From contig CAVRLX010000008.1 in NCBI GenBank assembly GCA_963721725.1, positions 1-41,916 of the forward strand: 41,916 nucleotides of DNA, given 5' to 3'. Under the pieces are notes generated by a model that worked only from the letters and a program-made list of their open reading frames with translations, was not told where the DNA came from and made no database searches. The stretch is from RI-153 sp963721725 (GTDB lineage Bacteria; Chloroflexota; Anaerolineae; Caldilineales; Caldilineaceae). Position numbers and translations under genes: made by a program. Shown piece after piece: positions 25,718 to 33,764 of the stretch; position 1 is the first letter of the stretch, and each line of letters starts with the position of its first letter.

Positions 25718-25868
25718 AGTTAAAAATCATAGTCAAGCCGTTCTCGCTGCGTTTGTGGGAACAACACCGCTATTTTAGCACAAACAGAGCATCTATTCAG
25801 CTCCAGGGTGCAGCGCACCCGTATAGGTACTAAACAGAAACGCTTTTCCCGCCCCTTTTTTCGTTCCA

Positions 25869-25888
25869 GAAACGATTGAGAAACGATT
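25869..25888. other. Direct repeat GAAACGATT in the divergent gap
   Basis: GAAACGATT occurs at 25869-25877 and 25880-25888, one helical turn apart, with a weaker GAAACGCTT near 25827. It lies between the Rpn start and the small ORF start and could be an operator; there is no other support. The rest of the 25718-25943 gap shows no gene. Confidence 0.3.
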
Positions 25889-25943
25889 CGGCTGCTATCT
25901 TCAGACTGTCTTTGGTCAACAGGCAAGGAGAAGATAGCCAGCC

Positions 25944-26159
25944 ATGAAAAATTTGTATCGACCGCCACCGGCACAACTCTTTACCATTCGCCTCTGGCAA
26001 GAGGATCTGGGCAAGGGCCAACTGGAATGGCGCGGCGAAGTCAAAAATCTGATTAGCGGTGAGGTCCGCTACTTTCGCGAATGGGCAAAATTAGCCGTGC
26101 TCTTGCCCAAAATGCTCAATGACATCGCCAGCCAGGAGGAGACGTTCAGTGGTTGTTGA
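25944..26159 (+). CDS. Small conserved-looking hypothetical protein
   Basis: 71 residues, MKNLYRPPPAQLFTIRLWQE followed by KGQLEWRGEVKNLISGEVRYFREW. AAGGAGAAG lies 13 bases upstream of the ATG, and codon use resembles the neighbouring genes, so it is probably real. The pattern of an aromatic/basic beta-rich segment reading IRLWxEDxGxGxxEWRGEV is reminiscent of small proteins that Chloroflexota place near regulators, but no function is recognised. There is no signal peptide or membrane segment. The gap to the next gene (26160-26293) has a purine-rich ribosome binding site and nothing else obvious. Confidence 0.6.
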   Translation: MKNLYRPPPAQLFTIRLWQEDLGKGQLEWRGEVKNLISGEVRYFREWAKLAVLLPKMLNDIASQEETFSGC

Positions 26160-26293
26160 GGTGCGGTTGAGGGTGCGGTGAGCTTTTTTGCCCTATCCTG
26201 TTGACTGTGTTTGATCGTTGCACTCCTTCGTTGCTACCTGTGTTGCCTTCGTTCCCCTTTTTTACAGCCGAACCAATTCCAAGGAGAAAAATC

Positions 26294-28036
26294 ATGGTTC
26301 AACGCAAACCTTCCCTCGTGTTTTTGATGCTATTGATTCTCGCTTTACTTGTGCCCAGTGGCCTTGCCCTGGCTGCCCCCTCGGTTCAGAAAGCCACACC
26401 CACGCCCATACCCGAAGAAGAGCCAGCCGAAGAAGCAGAAATGGAGAGTGAAGAAGCAGAAGATGAGGAAGCAGCGGATGCGGAAGCGCCCCTGGCCCCG
26501 ACCCTGGCTACCGCCAAAGCCTACACGCAGTTGTCGAATCAGTTTGGTCGCGCCATTGTCAGCGCCCGCACCAATCACTTCATCATCGACTCTGCGCCGC
26601 CGCTGGGTCACCCTGCCGAGGAGATCAATCCGGTGGAGGCCATGCTGGCAGCGCTGGCGACCTGTGGTCTCTTTATCTACGAAACAGCCGCCCAGGAGAT
26701 GGAGATCCCGCTAGAGGCGGCAACTGTCACGGTTCACGGAGACTTTGATGTGCGCGGGCTGAGCGGCGCGGCCAAGGTCGATTCGCGGTTGCAAGCATTC
26801 CGCGTGCATATGGATATCGAAGGGCCAGATGACGAAGAAGGAGCCATGTTGGCCGAGCAGTTCAGCACGCGCTGCCCTGTCTATACCACGCTGATTCAAT
26901 CAGCCCCGATTACCATCACCACCAACAGCGAAGAGATGGGCGGCCCTATCGCCGAAGGGTTGGCAACCGCCAAAGTTTCGGCCAGTCTCTCCAATCAGCC
27001 GGGGCGCGCGCTGGTCAGTGTGCGTGACAACTTTATTGTGGTGGATTCTGTGCCGCCGCTGGGTGGGCCTAATAAAGAGGTCAACCCGATGGATCTGTTG
27101 CTGGCCGCCCAGGGCACTTGTGGAACTTTCATCATGGAAAAGGCAGCGCTGGACGAAAAGATTCCCTTCCACGGCGCCAATGGCATGGTCGAGGCCGATT
27201 TCGATCCGCAAGGGTTGCGCGACGGTTCGGTGAGTCCCCACATTCAGGCCATGCGCGTTCATTGGGAAGTGGGCACAGACACCATCGAGAATGCCCAACT
27301 TTTGGTGGATGAATGGATGGCACGCTGCCCGATCTATAATACGCTGATCCGCGCCACCGACATTGAGGTTAGCCAGCAACTGATGGGCGAAGGCAACGCC
27401 GTGCTGGAAGTCGACTTCACCTATGACATGACAGCCGATGAGTTCGTGGCCGAGGTATCGCCAATGGCCGCCGACTTCGCCGCCGTGAATGGCCTGATCT
27501 GGAAGATCTGGAAGATCAACGCGGACGAAAGCCGGGCGGGTGCCGTCTATCTCTTTAAAGATGCCGCGGCACGCCAGGCCTATCTGGACAGTGAGTTGGC
27601 CGCCACTGTTGCCAGTCACCCCGCGCTGAGTGATTTCCGCGTACAGTCCTATGCAGTGGTACGCGCGGAATCGATGATGACCTATGCGCCGCTGATGGCC
27701 GTTGAAGAAACCATGTCCGACGCCGACGTGGGCACGTTGTTGGAGATTAACTTCACCTACAACGTCACGCCGGAGGAGTTCATGGCCGAAGTCTCGCCCC
27801 TGGCCGAAGCGTTCGCCGCCACCGAAGGGCTACGCTGGAAGATCTGGGCGCTGGACGCAGAGAACAGCCAATTTAGCGGCATCCTGCTCTTTGACGACGC
27901 CACCACCATGCAAACCTTCCTGGAAGGGGACCTGGCTACGGCCATTGTCGAGCACCCAGCCTTGAGCGATTTCAGCATCATGCCGTATGAAATTATGGAA
28001 GAGGTGTCCACGGTCACGCGTGCGCCGATCCGGTAA
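26294..28036 (+). CDS. Exported fusion of two OsmC domains and two YdhR-like domains
   Basis: 580 residues. Residues 1-27 are a signal peptide ending ALAAPS, followed by a Glu-rich tether. OsmC domain one (about 70-220) keeps both peroxidatic-type cysteines (Cys124 in LATCGLF, Cys194 in RCPVYTTL). Domain two (about 225-370) does too (Cys276 in GTCGTF, Cys345 in RCPIYNTL). OsmC/Ohr proteins reduce organic hydroperoxides through such a Cys pair. From about 380 come two copies of a YdhR-like ferredoxin-fold domain, each with the signature (D/N)FTYxxTxxEFxAEVSPxA and WKIWxxxxExxxxGxxLF. OsmC proteins are normally cytoplasmic single domains, so a secreted four-domain chain is unusual. The ATG at 26294 follows AAGGAGAAAAATC. 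Confidence 0.8.
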   Translation: MVQRKPSLVFLMLLILALLVPSGLALAAPSVQKATPTPIPEEEPAEEAEMESEEAEDEEAADAEAPLAPTLATAKAYTQLSNQFGRAIVSARTNHFIIDSAPPLGHPAEEINPVEAMLAALATCGLFIYETAAQEMEIPLEAATVTVHGDFDVRGLSGAAKVDSRLQAFRVHMDIEGPDDEEGAMLAEQFSTRCPVYTTLIQSAPITITTNSEEMGGPIAEGLATAKVSASLSNQPGRALVSVRDNFIVVDSVPPLGGPNKEVNPMDLLLAAQGTCGTFIMEKAALDEKIPFHGANGMVEADFDPQGLRDGSVSPHIQAMRVHWEVGTDTIENAQLLVDEWMARCPIYNTLIRATDIEVSQQLMGEGNAVLEVDFTYDMTADEFVAEVSPMAADFAAVNGLIWKIWKINADESRAGAVYLFKDAAARQAYLDSELAATVASHPALSDFRVQSYAVVRAESMMTYAPLMAVEETMSDADVGTLLEINFTYNVTPEEFMAEVSPLAEAFAATEGLRWKIWALDAENSQFSGILLFDDATTMQTFLEGDLATAIVEHPALSDFSIMPYEIMEEVSTVTRAPIR

Positions 28037-28153
28037 TTCACACCCTGAGGGTGTGGTGCGGCTGGCCAGCCGCACCACACTCGCCAGTGCAAGGATGTTT
28101 GCTAAATTACGCAGGGTGAGTATAAATCTGTGACTTAAATAGTTTGCTTATTT

Positions 28154-28246
28154 GTAACTATTCAGGTGCGACGCACTGGTCTGAACCAGGCTACAACGCT
28201 GAATCCTCTCGTGACCAGTGCGTCGCACCTGAAGCTGTATAGTTAC
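28154..28246. mobile_element. Palindromic MITE with GTAAC ends and 8-bp target duplication, copy 2
   Basis: A 93-bp element starting GTAACTATTCAGGTGCGACG and ending with the inverse (CGTCGCACCTGAAGCTGTAT, then AGTTAC). It is flanked by a perfect direct repeat GCTTATTT (28146-28153 and 28247-28254). GTAA termini with 8-bp duplications are the hallmarks of IS66-family transposition, so this is most likely a non-autonomous derivative. It inserted upstream of the DUF4242 gene. Confidence 0.85.
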
Positions 28247-28319
28247 GCTTATTTGTTAGAAGTTAGGCACCCGTAGATTTTTTATAGCTTGACGTTCTCT
28301 ATTCAAAAGGAGTAAACTC

Positions 28320-28601
28320 ATGCCCAGATACGTAATCGAACGCGAGATCCCCAATGTGGACCAGTTGAACGAGGCGCAGTTACAGGGGGCGGCGGCGCAA
28401 TCTTGCTCAGCGCTCAGTGCAATCGGCCCGCAGATCCAGTGGGTGCACAGCTATGTGGTGGAGAACAAAACGTTCTGCATTTACATCGCCCCAGACGAAG
28501 AGAGCATCCGCGAGCACGCCCGCAAAAGTGGCTTTCCCGCCAACAAGATTTCTAAAGTGAAGACGATAATCGATCCAACCACCGCCGAAAGTAGGGAATA
28601 G
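28320..28601 (+). CDS. DUF4242 protein (nickel-binding SCO4226-like)
   Basis: 93 residues, begins MPRYVIEREIPNVDQLNEAQ and continues WVHSYVVENKTFCIYIAPDE then SIREHARKSGFPANKISKVK, the complete DUF4242 fold. The Streptomyces coelicolor member SCO4226 is a small ferredoxin-like nickel-binding protein; metal binding here is untested. AAAGGAGTAAACTC lies before the ATG. The next gene begins 13 bases after the stop, so they form a two-gene unit closed by the hairpin at 28789-28826. The MITE at 28154-28246 sits just upstream and may supply or interrupt regulation. Confidence 0.82.
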   Translation: MPRYVIEREIPNVDQLNEAQLQGAAAQSCSALSAIGPQIQWVHSYVVENKTFCIYIAPDEESIREHARKSGFPANKISKVKTIIDPTTAESRE

Positions 28602-28614
28602 AGAGGAGAAGAGC

Positions 28615-28788
28615 ATGAAAACGTTACAATGTCGAGATGTCGGGTTTGATTGTGATGCGGTTGTGCGCGCCGAGACGGAAGAGGAAGTGCTGCAACAAGC
28701 AGCAGCCCATGCCAAAGAGGTTCACAACACCGAGGTGACAGCGCAGATGGCAGAAAAGATTCGACCGTTGATCCACGACGAGAAGTAA
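28615..28788 (+). CDS. DUF1059 small protein
   Basis: 57 residues: MKTLQCRDVGFDCDAVVRAE, then TEEEVLQQAAAHAKEVHNTE. It has the CxxxxxxCD pattern and the AxxHAKxxH motif of DUF1059 (predicted small metal-binding or regulatory proteins; function unestablished). GAGGAGAAGAGC is its ribosome binding site. It is the second gene of the unit with DUF4242. A T/C-rich hairpin follows immediately. Confidence 0.8.
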   Translation: MKTLQCRDVGFDCDAVVRAETEEEVLQQAAAHAKEVHNTEVTAQMAEKIRPLIHDEK

Positions 28789-28826
28789 ACAGAGAGGGCC
28801 GGGCTAGTTAGCCCGGCCTTCTCTGT
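28789..28826 (+). terminator. Strong hairpin after the DUF1059 gene
   Basis: ACAGAGAGGGCCGGGCT pairs, with one bulged position, with AGCCCGGCCTTCTCTGT across an AGTT loop. The stem is about 16 bp and GC-rich. No long T-run follows, but its place directly after a stop and before a convergent operon suits a bidirectional terminator. The bases up to 28946 hold nothing recognised. Confidence 0.7.
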
Positions 28827-28946
28827 ATCACCACCCTCTCTTTATCGCCATTGAATGACAGCCTGTGCATTAGCCGTCACAGTGAGGATAAAATTATGCT
28901 GAGCCACGCTTTGCATAATCTCTGTGTAGATAATTTGTTTGCTTGC

Positions 28947-29949
28947 TCAGATCAACACTGGCATACCACGCTGAGAGGCGGAAAGCCGGATGGCGTCCCA
29001 CAGGCGCGCCATGCGCAGCCCCACTTCGGGCGGGCAGGGGTTAGCCAGTTCGCCATTGCGCACAGCCAGAAATTGCTGCCAGACGCCCAAGGATCTGGGC
29101 AGAGCAAGCGGCTGGGGCTGGGCATCTTCACGGCGTTGCACGGTGAGATAGTGGCCCCAGATGTTGGTGGTGATCACCCCTTCGGTGCAAAAGGCGCGGA
29201 TCTCCGATGTAGAGCGCGTACAGGTATCCCCACAGGCGTGCATGGTGACCAGCGCGCCTGACTGGCAAGCGCGCCATCACCACGCCCAGAATCTCCACGG
29301 CGGTTTGGCGCTGATCAAACCAGGCCGAGACCTCGACAAAGTCTTCCCCGGCCAGGTCGGTGAGGGTGTTGAGCATGTGCGCCCCGGTATCAAAGAAGAA
29401 GCCCCCGCCTGCGATCTCCGGCTGTTGACGCCATGTGCCCAGGTTGGGCGTGCGCCAGTTTTCCCAAGAGACCCCCGACATGCTAAGCACGTTGCCCAGT
29501 TCGCCACTGCGCAACATCGCCACTGCGGTGCGTACATAGGGCGAGAGGCTGCCCGGAAAAGCCACCACCAGCAGCCGTTGCATGCGCTGGCTCACGGCGA
29601 TTAGGTTTTCTGCCTCTGCCGCCGTGGTGACCATGGGCTTCTCCAAAAGCACGTCAATGCCCGCTTCCAGGCAGGCCACCGCCTGATCATGATGATAGGC
29701 GTGGGGCGTGATGATAAAGGCGGCGTCTAGCTGTGCCCCGTATTGCGCCATCAGGCGTTCAATGTCTGGCTCGTTGGGCGGCGGCACCAGCCCTTGCTCG
29801 GCGAAAAGCGCGCAGACGTCTGCGTAGGCAGCCGGGGAAGGTTCGCAGACCACGGCAATGTGGGTACTCTCTTGCATGGCAATCAGGGATCGGATGTGGC
29901 CGCGCGCCATCCGGCCACACCCGATCATGGCAACATTCACTTTGTTCAT
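28947..29949 (-). pseudogene. Gfo/Idh/MocA family oxidoreductase, frameshifted near its end
   Basis: Two frames rebuild about 333 residues. The N-terminal Rossmann part reads VAMIGCGRMARGHIRSL; the family motif EKPMVTT, PGSLSPYVRTAVAMLRSGEL and GGGFFFDTGAHMLNTL follow. The frame breaks after VVMARLPV near 29265. One extra base on, it resumes QSGALVTMHACGDTCTRSTS then EIRAFCTEGVITTNIWGHYL and finishes with MARLWDAIRLSASQRGM, the usual C-terminus. The family uses NAD(P) to oxidise sugars or inositols. It is the last gene of the ABC operon, 15 bases after the second permease, suggesting that the imported sugar is its substrate. The break may be a sequencing error. Confidence 0.8.
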
Positions 29950-29964
29950 AGCGTTGTCACTGTC

Positions 29965-30888
29965 TTATTGGCCCGCCATCGCCCCGGCCATGGTGCCGCG
30001 GATCAGATATTGGCGAGCGAAGATGAATATGAGGAAAGAGGGGATCATATAGAGCAGCCCCATGGCGTTGAGCATGCCATAGTCGAGGTTGGTATAGGCG
30101 ATTAGCGCCCGGAAAAGCCCCAGGGGCATGACAAACTTGTCGGCGTCGGAGAGCAGAATCAAGGGCAGGAAAAAAGCGCTCCACGCGCCGTTGAAGGCGA
30201 GAATGGCCGCCGCGCCGATGCCAGGCAGCGTCAGCGGAAAGACCACATGGCTCAGCGCTTGCAGACGGCTGGCCCCATCCAAAAAGGCGGCTTCTTCTAG
30301 CTCCAACGGAACCGTGTCGATGAAGCCTTTCATCACCCACAACATAAAGGGCAGCGAACCGGCGGTCATGCCCAGGGCCACGCCAAAGAGCGAGTTGATC
30401 AGCCCCAGTTCGCGCATGATCAGATAGAAGGGCAAGACGGTGGCCGTGCCCGGCACGATCTGGATCAGCAGGATGGTGAACATGAGCACACGTTTGTAGC
30501 GGAAGGTGCCTCGGGAGAGGGCATAGCCGCCCAGCGCGCTAATCGCCAAGGCCAGAAGCACAGCACCGCCCACGGTGAAGATGCTGTTACGCATTAGCGT
30601 CATGGCCTGGCCGCGCCCGAAAATGGCATTCCAGAAGTGATCCAGCGTGAACGATGCGGGCCAGTAGAGGTAGAGACTGGAGACGTTTTCGGGCTTGTGG
30701 GTGAATGCGCTGAGAAAAGGCCAGATGAAAGGCACAAGGATAAAGATGGTAAAGGCGATGAGAAAGAGATAGACGAACATAACATCCCAGCGCTGTTGAC
30801 GGCGCAGGCGACGCTGGAGACCCACATCACGGGGCGTTGGCCGCAACACAGGCGCAAGCGACTTGGGCGGGGTGGTTTGTGTGGACAC
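29965..30888 (-). CDS. Carbohydrate ABC transporter permease (MalG/CUT1 type)
   Basis: 307 residues with six predicted transmembrane helices. The cytoplasmic EAA loop is EEAAFLDGASRLQALSHVVF then PLTLPG, the coupling motif for the ATPase. The C-terminal AxQYLIRGTMAGAM is typical of MalG-like permeases of the CUT1 sugar-importer group. It is the third gene of the operon, 17 bases after the first permease. No ATPase gene is present, as is common in CUT1 systems where a shared MsmK/MalK-like ATPase is encoded elsewhere. Confidence 0.92.
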   Translation of the reverse strand: MSTQTTPPKSLAPVLRPTPRDVGLQRRLRRQQRWDVMFVYLFLIAFTIFILVPFIWPFLSAFTHKPENVSSLYLYWPASFTLDHFWNAIFGRGQAMTLMRNSIFTVGGAVLLALAISALGGYALSRGTFRYKRVLMFTILLIQIVPGTATVLPFYLIMRELGLINSLFGVALGMTAGSLPFMLWVMKGFIDTVPLELEEAAFLDGASRLQALSHVVFPLTLPGIGAAAILAFNGAWSAFFLPLILLSDADKFVMPLGLFRALIAYTNLDYGMLNAMGLLYMIPSFLIFIFARQYLIRGTMAGAMAGQ

Positions 30889-30905
30889 AGCTAGGCTCCG
30901 ATGTT

Positions 30906-31778
30906 TTAGAGTTCAACCCGCATCAGGCGCAGGTACAGGAAGGCGAAAAAGAGGCTGATCACAAGCATCACCATGGCCGCGGCGCTACCATAGCCCAGTT
31001 CAAAAAATTGGAAGCCTTGGTTATAAATATAGATGCCCATCAGTTCGGTGGCATTGCCCGGCCCGCCCCGGGTGAGGGCAAAGACGAGATCAAACATGCC
31101 CAACAGGCCGATGGTGTTGAGCAGCAGCCACAACATCACCACATAGCGGATCAGGGGGAGTTTGATGCGCACGAGCATTTGCCAGCCGCTGGCCCCGTCG
31201 ATGGTAGCCGATTCCAGCAACTCTTTGGGGATGCTCTCTAACCCAGCCAGGAAGAGGATCATGGCAAAGCCGCAGTTGTTCCAGAAGTTGACCAGCACAA
31301 TCGAAAGCATGGGCGCGGTGCGCAGCCAAAGGATGGGGTCAATGCCAAAGAGGCCCACAACGCGGTTGAGCGTGCCAAACTCTTTGGCCCCCAGCATGGA
31401 TCCCCAGATAAGCGCCTGGGTGATGCCGGGGATAACCATGGGCAGAACGATCACCGCCAAGAGGAAACCCTGACCGCGTAGTTTGCGCCGATAGAGGATC
31501 AGCGCAGCAGTAAGGCCCAGGGTAAATTGGCCGATGTTGGTCAAAATCGTATATTGAATGGAAAGCCAGACCGAATGGTGAAAGTTACGATCCCCAAAAA
31601 GGCGGATGTAATTCTTCAGCCCGACAAAGGTATAGTCCAAAGCTTTGGGACCAGCCAGCGCCAAATCGGTAAAACTCACATAAATGGCCCAGAACGAAGG
31701 GAGGGCTGTGAAGATCAGAAGCATTAACAAGGCGGGGATCAGGAAGAGAATAAGGAGGCGGTTCTGAGTGTGCAACAT
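30906..31778 (-). CDS. Carbohydrate ABC transporter permease (MalF/CUT1 type)
   Basis: 290 residues, six transmembrane segments; the first (LLILFLIPALLMLLIFTALP) follows a short basic N-terminus. The EAA loop is ESATIDGASGWQMLVRIKLP then LIR. It lies between the binding-protein gene (85 bases away, with a hairpin in the gap) and the MalG-type permease, which it pairs with in the membrane. The sugar cannot be read from sequence. Confidence 0.92.
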   Translation of the reverse strand: MLHTQNRLLILFLIPALLMLLIFTALPSFWAIYVSFTDLALAGPKALDYTFVGLKNYIRLFGDRNFHHSVWLSIQYTILTNIGQFTLGLTAALILYRRKLRGQGFLLAVIVLPMVIPGITQALIWGSMLGAKEFGTLNRVVGLFGIDPILWLRTAPMLSIVLVNFWNNCGFAMILFLAGLESIPKELLESATIDGASGWQMLVRIKLPLIRYVVMLWLLLNTIGLLGMFDLVFALTRGGPGNATELMGIYIYNQGFQFFELGYGSAAAMVMLVISLFFAFLYLRLMRVEL

Positions 31779-31809
31779 GGTTTTCTCTCCGTGGATGGGG
31801 CAAGAAACT

Positions 31810-31842
31810 CCAGGCGTCCGCTCAGTTTGCGCGGACGCCTGG
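31810..31842 (-). promoter_or_regulatory. Intercistronic hairpin between binding-protein and permease genes
   Basis: CCAGGCGTCCGC pairs exactly with GCGGACGCCTGG (31831-31842) around a 9-base loop, giving a 12-bp GC-rich stem without a T-run. Such hairpins after the binding-protein cistron commonly protect the upstream message from 3' exonucleases so that more binding protein than permease is made; that role is inferred here. Confidence 0.7.
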
Positions 31843-31863
31843 GTTGATGAAAACTATCCGTTG

Positions 31864-33255
31864 TTAGGAGATGCGGGTAACCATATCTGCGCCCAGCGAG
31901 TCTGTCATGGCCTTGGCAAACGCTTCCATGGCCTCTTCTGCGCTGCTTGTGCCGGTGATAATGTCCTCGGTGGCACGGCCCACGCCATCGGAAATTTTGC
32001 CTGCCCCCAATTGGTTAAAGTTGAAGGTGCGGCCCGTCTCGAAGAACTTGCTGGCCTGGGCCATCTTGCCGTTGACCACGTCCAAATATTCCGGGCAGGC
32101 GTCGGCAAAGTCCATGCGTGCGCTCGGCCCGCCAATGTGGATCTTCATCTGTTCGCAGCCCACCGCCGGCGAGGCCACAAATTTCAAGAATTCGGCGGAG
32201 CCTTCCACCGATTTAGAGGTGGCGGCTACAGCATCGCCCGAACTCCCGTCAACATAGGTGAAGGGGTTGCCGTCCTCAGCGGGGAAGGCCCAGCGGTCGA
32301 CGCGCTCGAAGAGACCTTCAATCGGTGTGGCGCCTTCGGGACCCCAGTCAAAGGTCCACTGCCAATCACCACCAGTGACGACGGCGACCTCACCATTGGG
32401 GAAGCCTTCATACTTGATGGGTTCCCAGGGGTTGGGCGAGAGCAATTCGTCTACAGTCAGCCAGCCATTGGTGGCCAGGGTTTCGTAGACCTTGAATGCA
32501 GACAAAAGATTGGGGCTATGGACCACCCATTTGCCATCTTCAAAGATCGGGCCGTTGAAGCTGAGCCAGATCATTTGGAAGGCTTCGCCCCAGGTGCCGC
32601 CGCCCCACGGCGTTGCCGCGGGGATGCCCGTGGCGACGGCGTCGGTCTTGTCGGTGATCTCGCCACAGATGGCGTAGAATTCATCCCAGGTAGTGGGCTG
32701 GGCAATGGGGATCCCGGCCCCTTCCAATAGATCCTTGCGATAGAACATGGAGAATGTACTGCCGCCCGGAATGCCCACCAGTTTGCCGTCCACTTCGGCG
32801 AAGATCTTGAGCACGTCGGGGTATTGATCCCAATCTTCCCACGATTCCAAATAGGGGCGCAGATCGGCAATGTAGCCAGCCGCTACAAAATCGGCCATCA
32901 TTTCCGGGCGTGGCCGAAAGATGTCGGGCAGCGTGCCAGCCGCGGCGTCCAGGGTTAATTTGGTCTTGATGTCGTTGTCGGTGGCTGGCCCCACAATGCC
33001 AACCACGCGATAGGGTTGGCCCGTTTCGGTCATGTGGGCGTTGAAGCCATTGACAGCGACTTCTTTGGTCAGGTTCTCCAATTCTCGATCCGGCGTCAAA
33101 TAGGAGAGTTCGATCAACTCCGCAGCCGGGGCCTCCCCGCTGGCTGGCTGTGATGTAGGCGCAGCCGGTGCGCAGGCAACCAATACACCCCCCACAGCCA
33201 CCAAGGCGGTGCTGCGCAGAAACTCACGACGTGAAAAACCGCGTCCAATCAACAT
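31864..33255 (-). CDS. Family 1 extracellular solute-binding protein (Tat lipoprotein)
   Basis: 463 residues. The N-terminus has a twin-arginine motif FSRREFL (Arg9-Arg10), then a hydrophobic stretch and the lipobox LVAC with Cys28. It therefore exports folded through Tat and is tethered to the outer face of the membrane. The mature part has the alternating alpha/beta pattern of CUT1 binding proteins: VVGIVGPATDNDIKTKLTLD, the hinge PGGSTFSMFYRKDLLEGAGI and PTTWDEFYAICGEITDKT. It opens the operon with two permeases and an oxidoreductase. The ligand is unknown; polyols or sugars are likely from context. A purine-rich ribosome binding site (GGGGAGAG) precedes the ATG. Confidence 0.92.
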   Translation of the reverse strand: MLIGRGFSRREFLRSTALVAVGGVLVACAPAAPTSQPASGEAPAAELIELSYLTPDRELENLTKEVAVNGFNAHMTETGQPYRVVGIVGPATDNDIKTKLTLDAAAGTLPDIFRPRPEMMADFVAAGYIADLRPYLESWEDWDQYPDVLKIFAEVDGKLVGIPGGSTFSMFYRKDLLEGAGIPIAQPTTWDEFYAICGEITDKTDAVATGIPAATPWGGGTWGEAFQMIWLSFNGPIFEDGKWVVHSPNLLSAFKVYETLATNGWLTVDELLSPNPWEPIKYEGFPNGEVAVVTGGDWQWTFDWGPEGATPIEGLFERVDRWAFPAEDGNPFTYVDGSSGDAVAATSKSVEGSAEFLKFVASPAVGCEQMKIHIGGPSARMDFADACPEYLDVVNGKMAQASKFFETGRTFNFNQLGAGKISDGVGRATEDIITGTSSAEEAMEAFAKAMTDSLGADMVTRIS

Positions 33256-33414
33256 CTTTTTCTCTCCCCTTCAAATGATCATCTTAGATGGTTAAACGGC
33301 GACAATATGCATATCAAAACAGATTACCGAAGCATGAACAGTCAAACTCTTGAGACGTTCGATTCGGTCACCGAGAAAAAGGCAAGTTAAACAATGGGTA
33401 GAATAAAAATTTAG

Positions 33415-33506
33415 GTAACGATTCAGGTGCGACGCACTCACCAGGAGTAGAACGGTTGTGAAAAGCGTGTGTGGCGAGTGCGTCGCACTCTAGTCTGCAT
33501 CGTTAC
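33415..33506. mobile_element. Palindromic MITE with GTAAC ends and 8-bp target duplication, copy 3
   Basis: A 92-bp element, GTAACGATTCAGGTGCGACG to CGTCGCACTCTAGTCTGCAT then CGTTAC, flanked by AAATTTAG on both sides (33407-33414 and 33507-33514). It lies upstream of the ABC operon. The remaining gap (33507-33764) contains no supported gene; an ORF starting near 33586 overlaps the end of the kinase gene and is spurious. Confidence 0.85.
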
Positions 33507-33764
33507 AAATTTAGTTTTTGCAGCGGACTGTGATTGTGCCGGGGCGACACAATCTTTGGAATGGAACTATAGTGTATAGCTTGGGGTGATGAGTATGAGC
33601 ATACCAGAGGCTATCGTCGAATGTCAAAGATGGCCCAGAGTTTGGATGCGTCATTACGGGGCTGAATCACCCTTCAGCCCGCAGAATCTCTCCCGCAAAG
33701 AAGTTGCCAAGAGGGTAAATTCAACGCCGAGGGTACGGAATTCGCAGCGGATAAAAAGAAAAGA

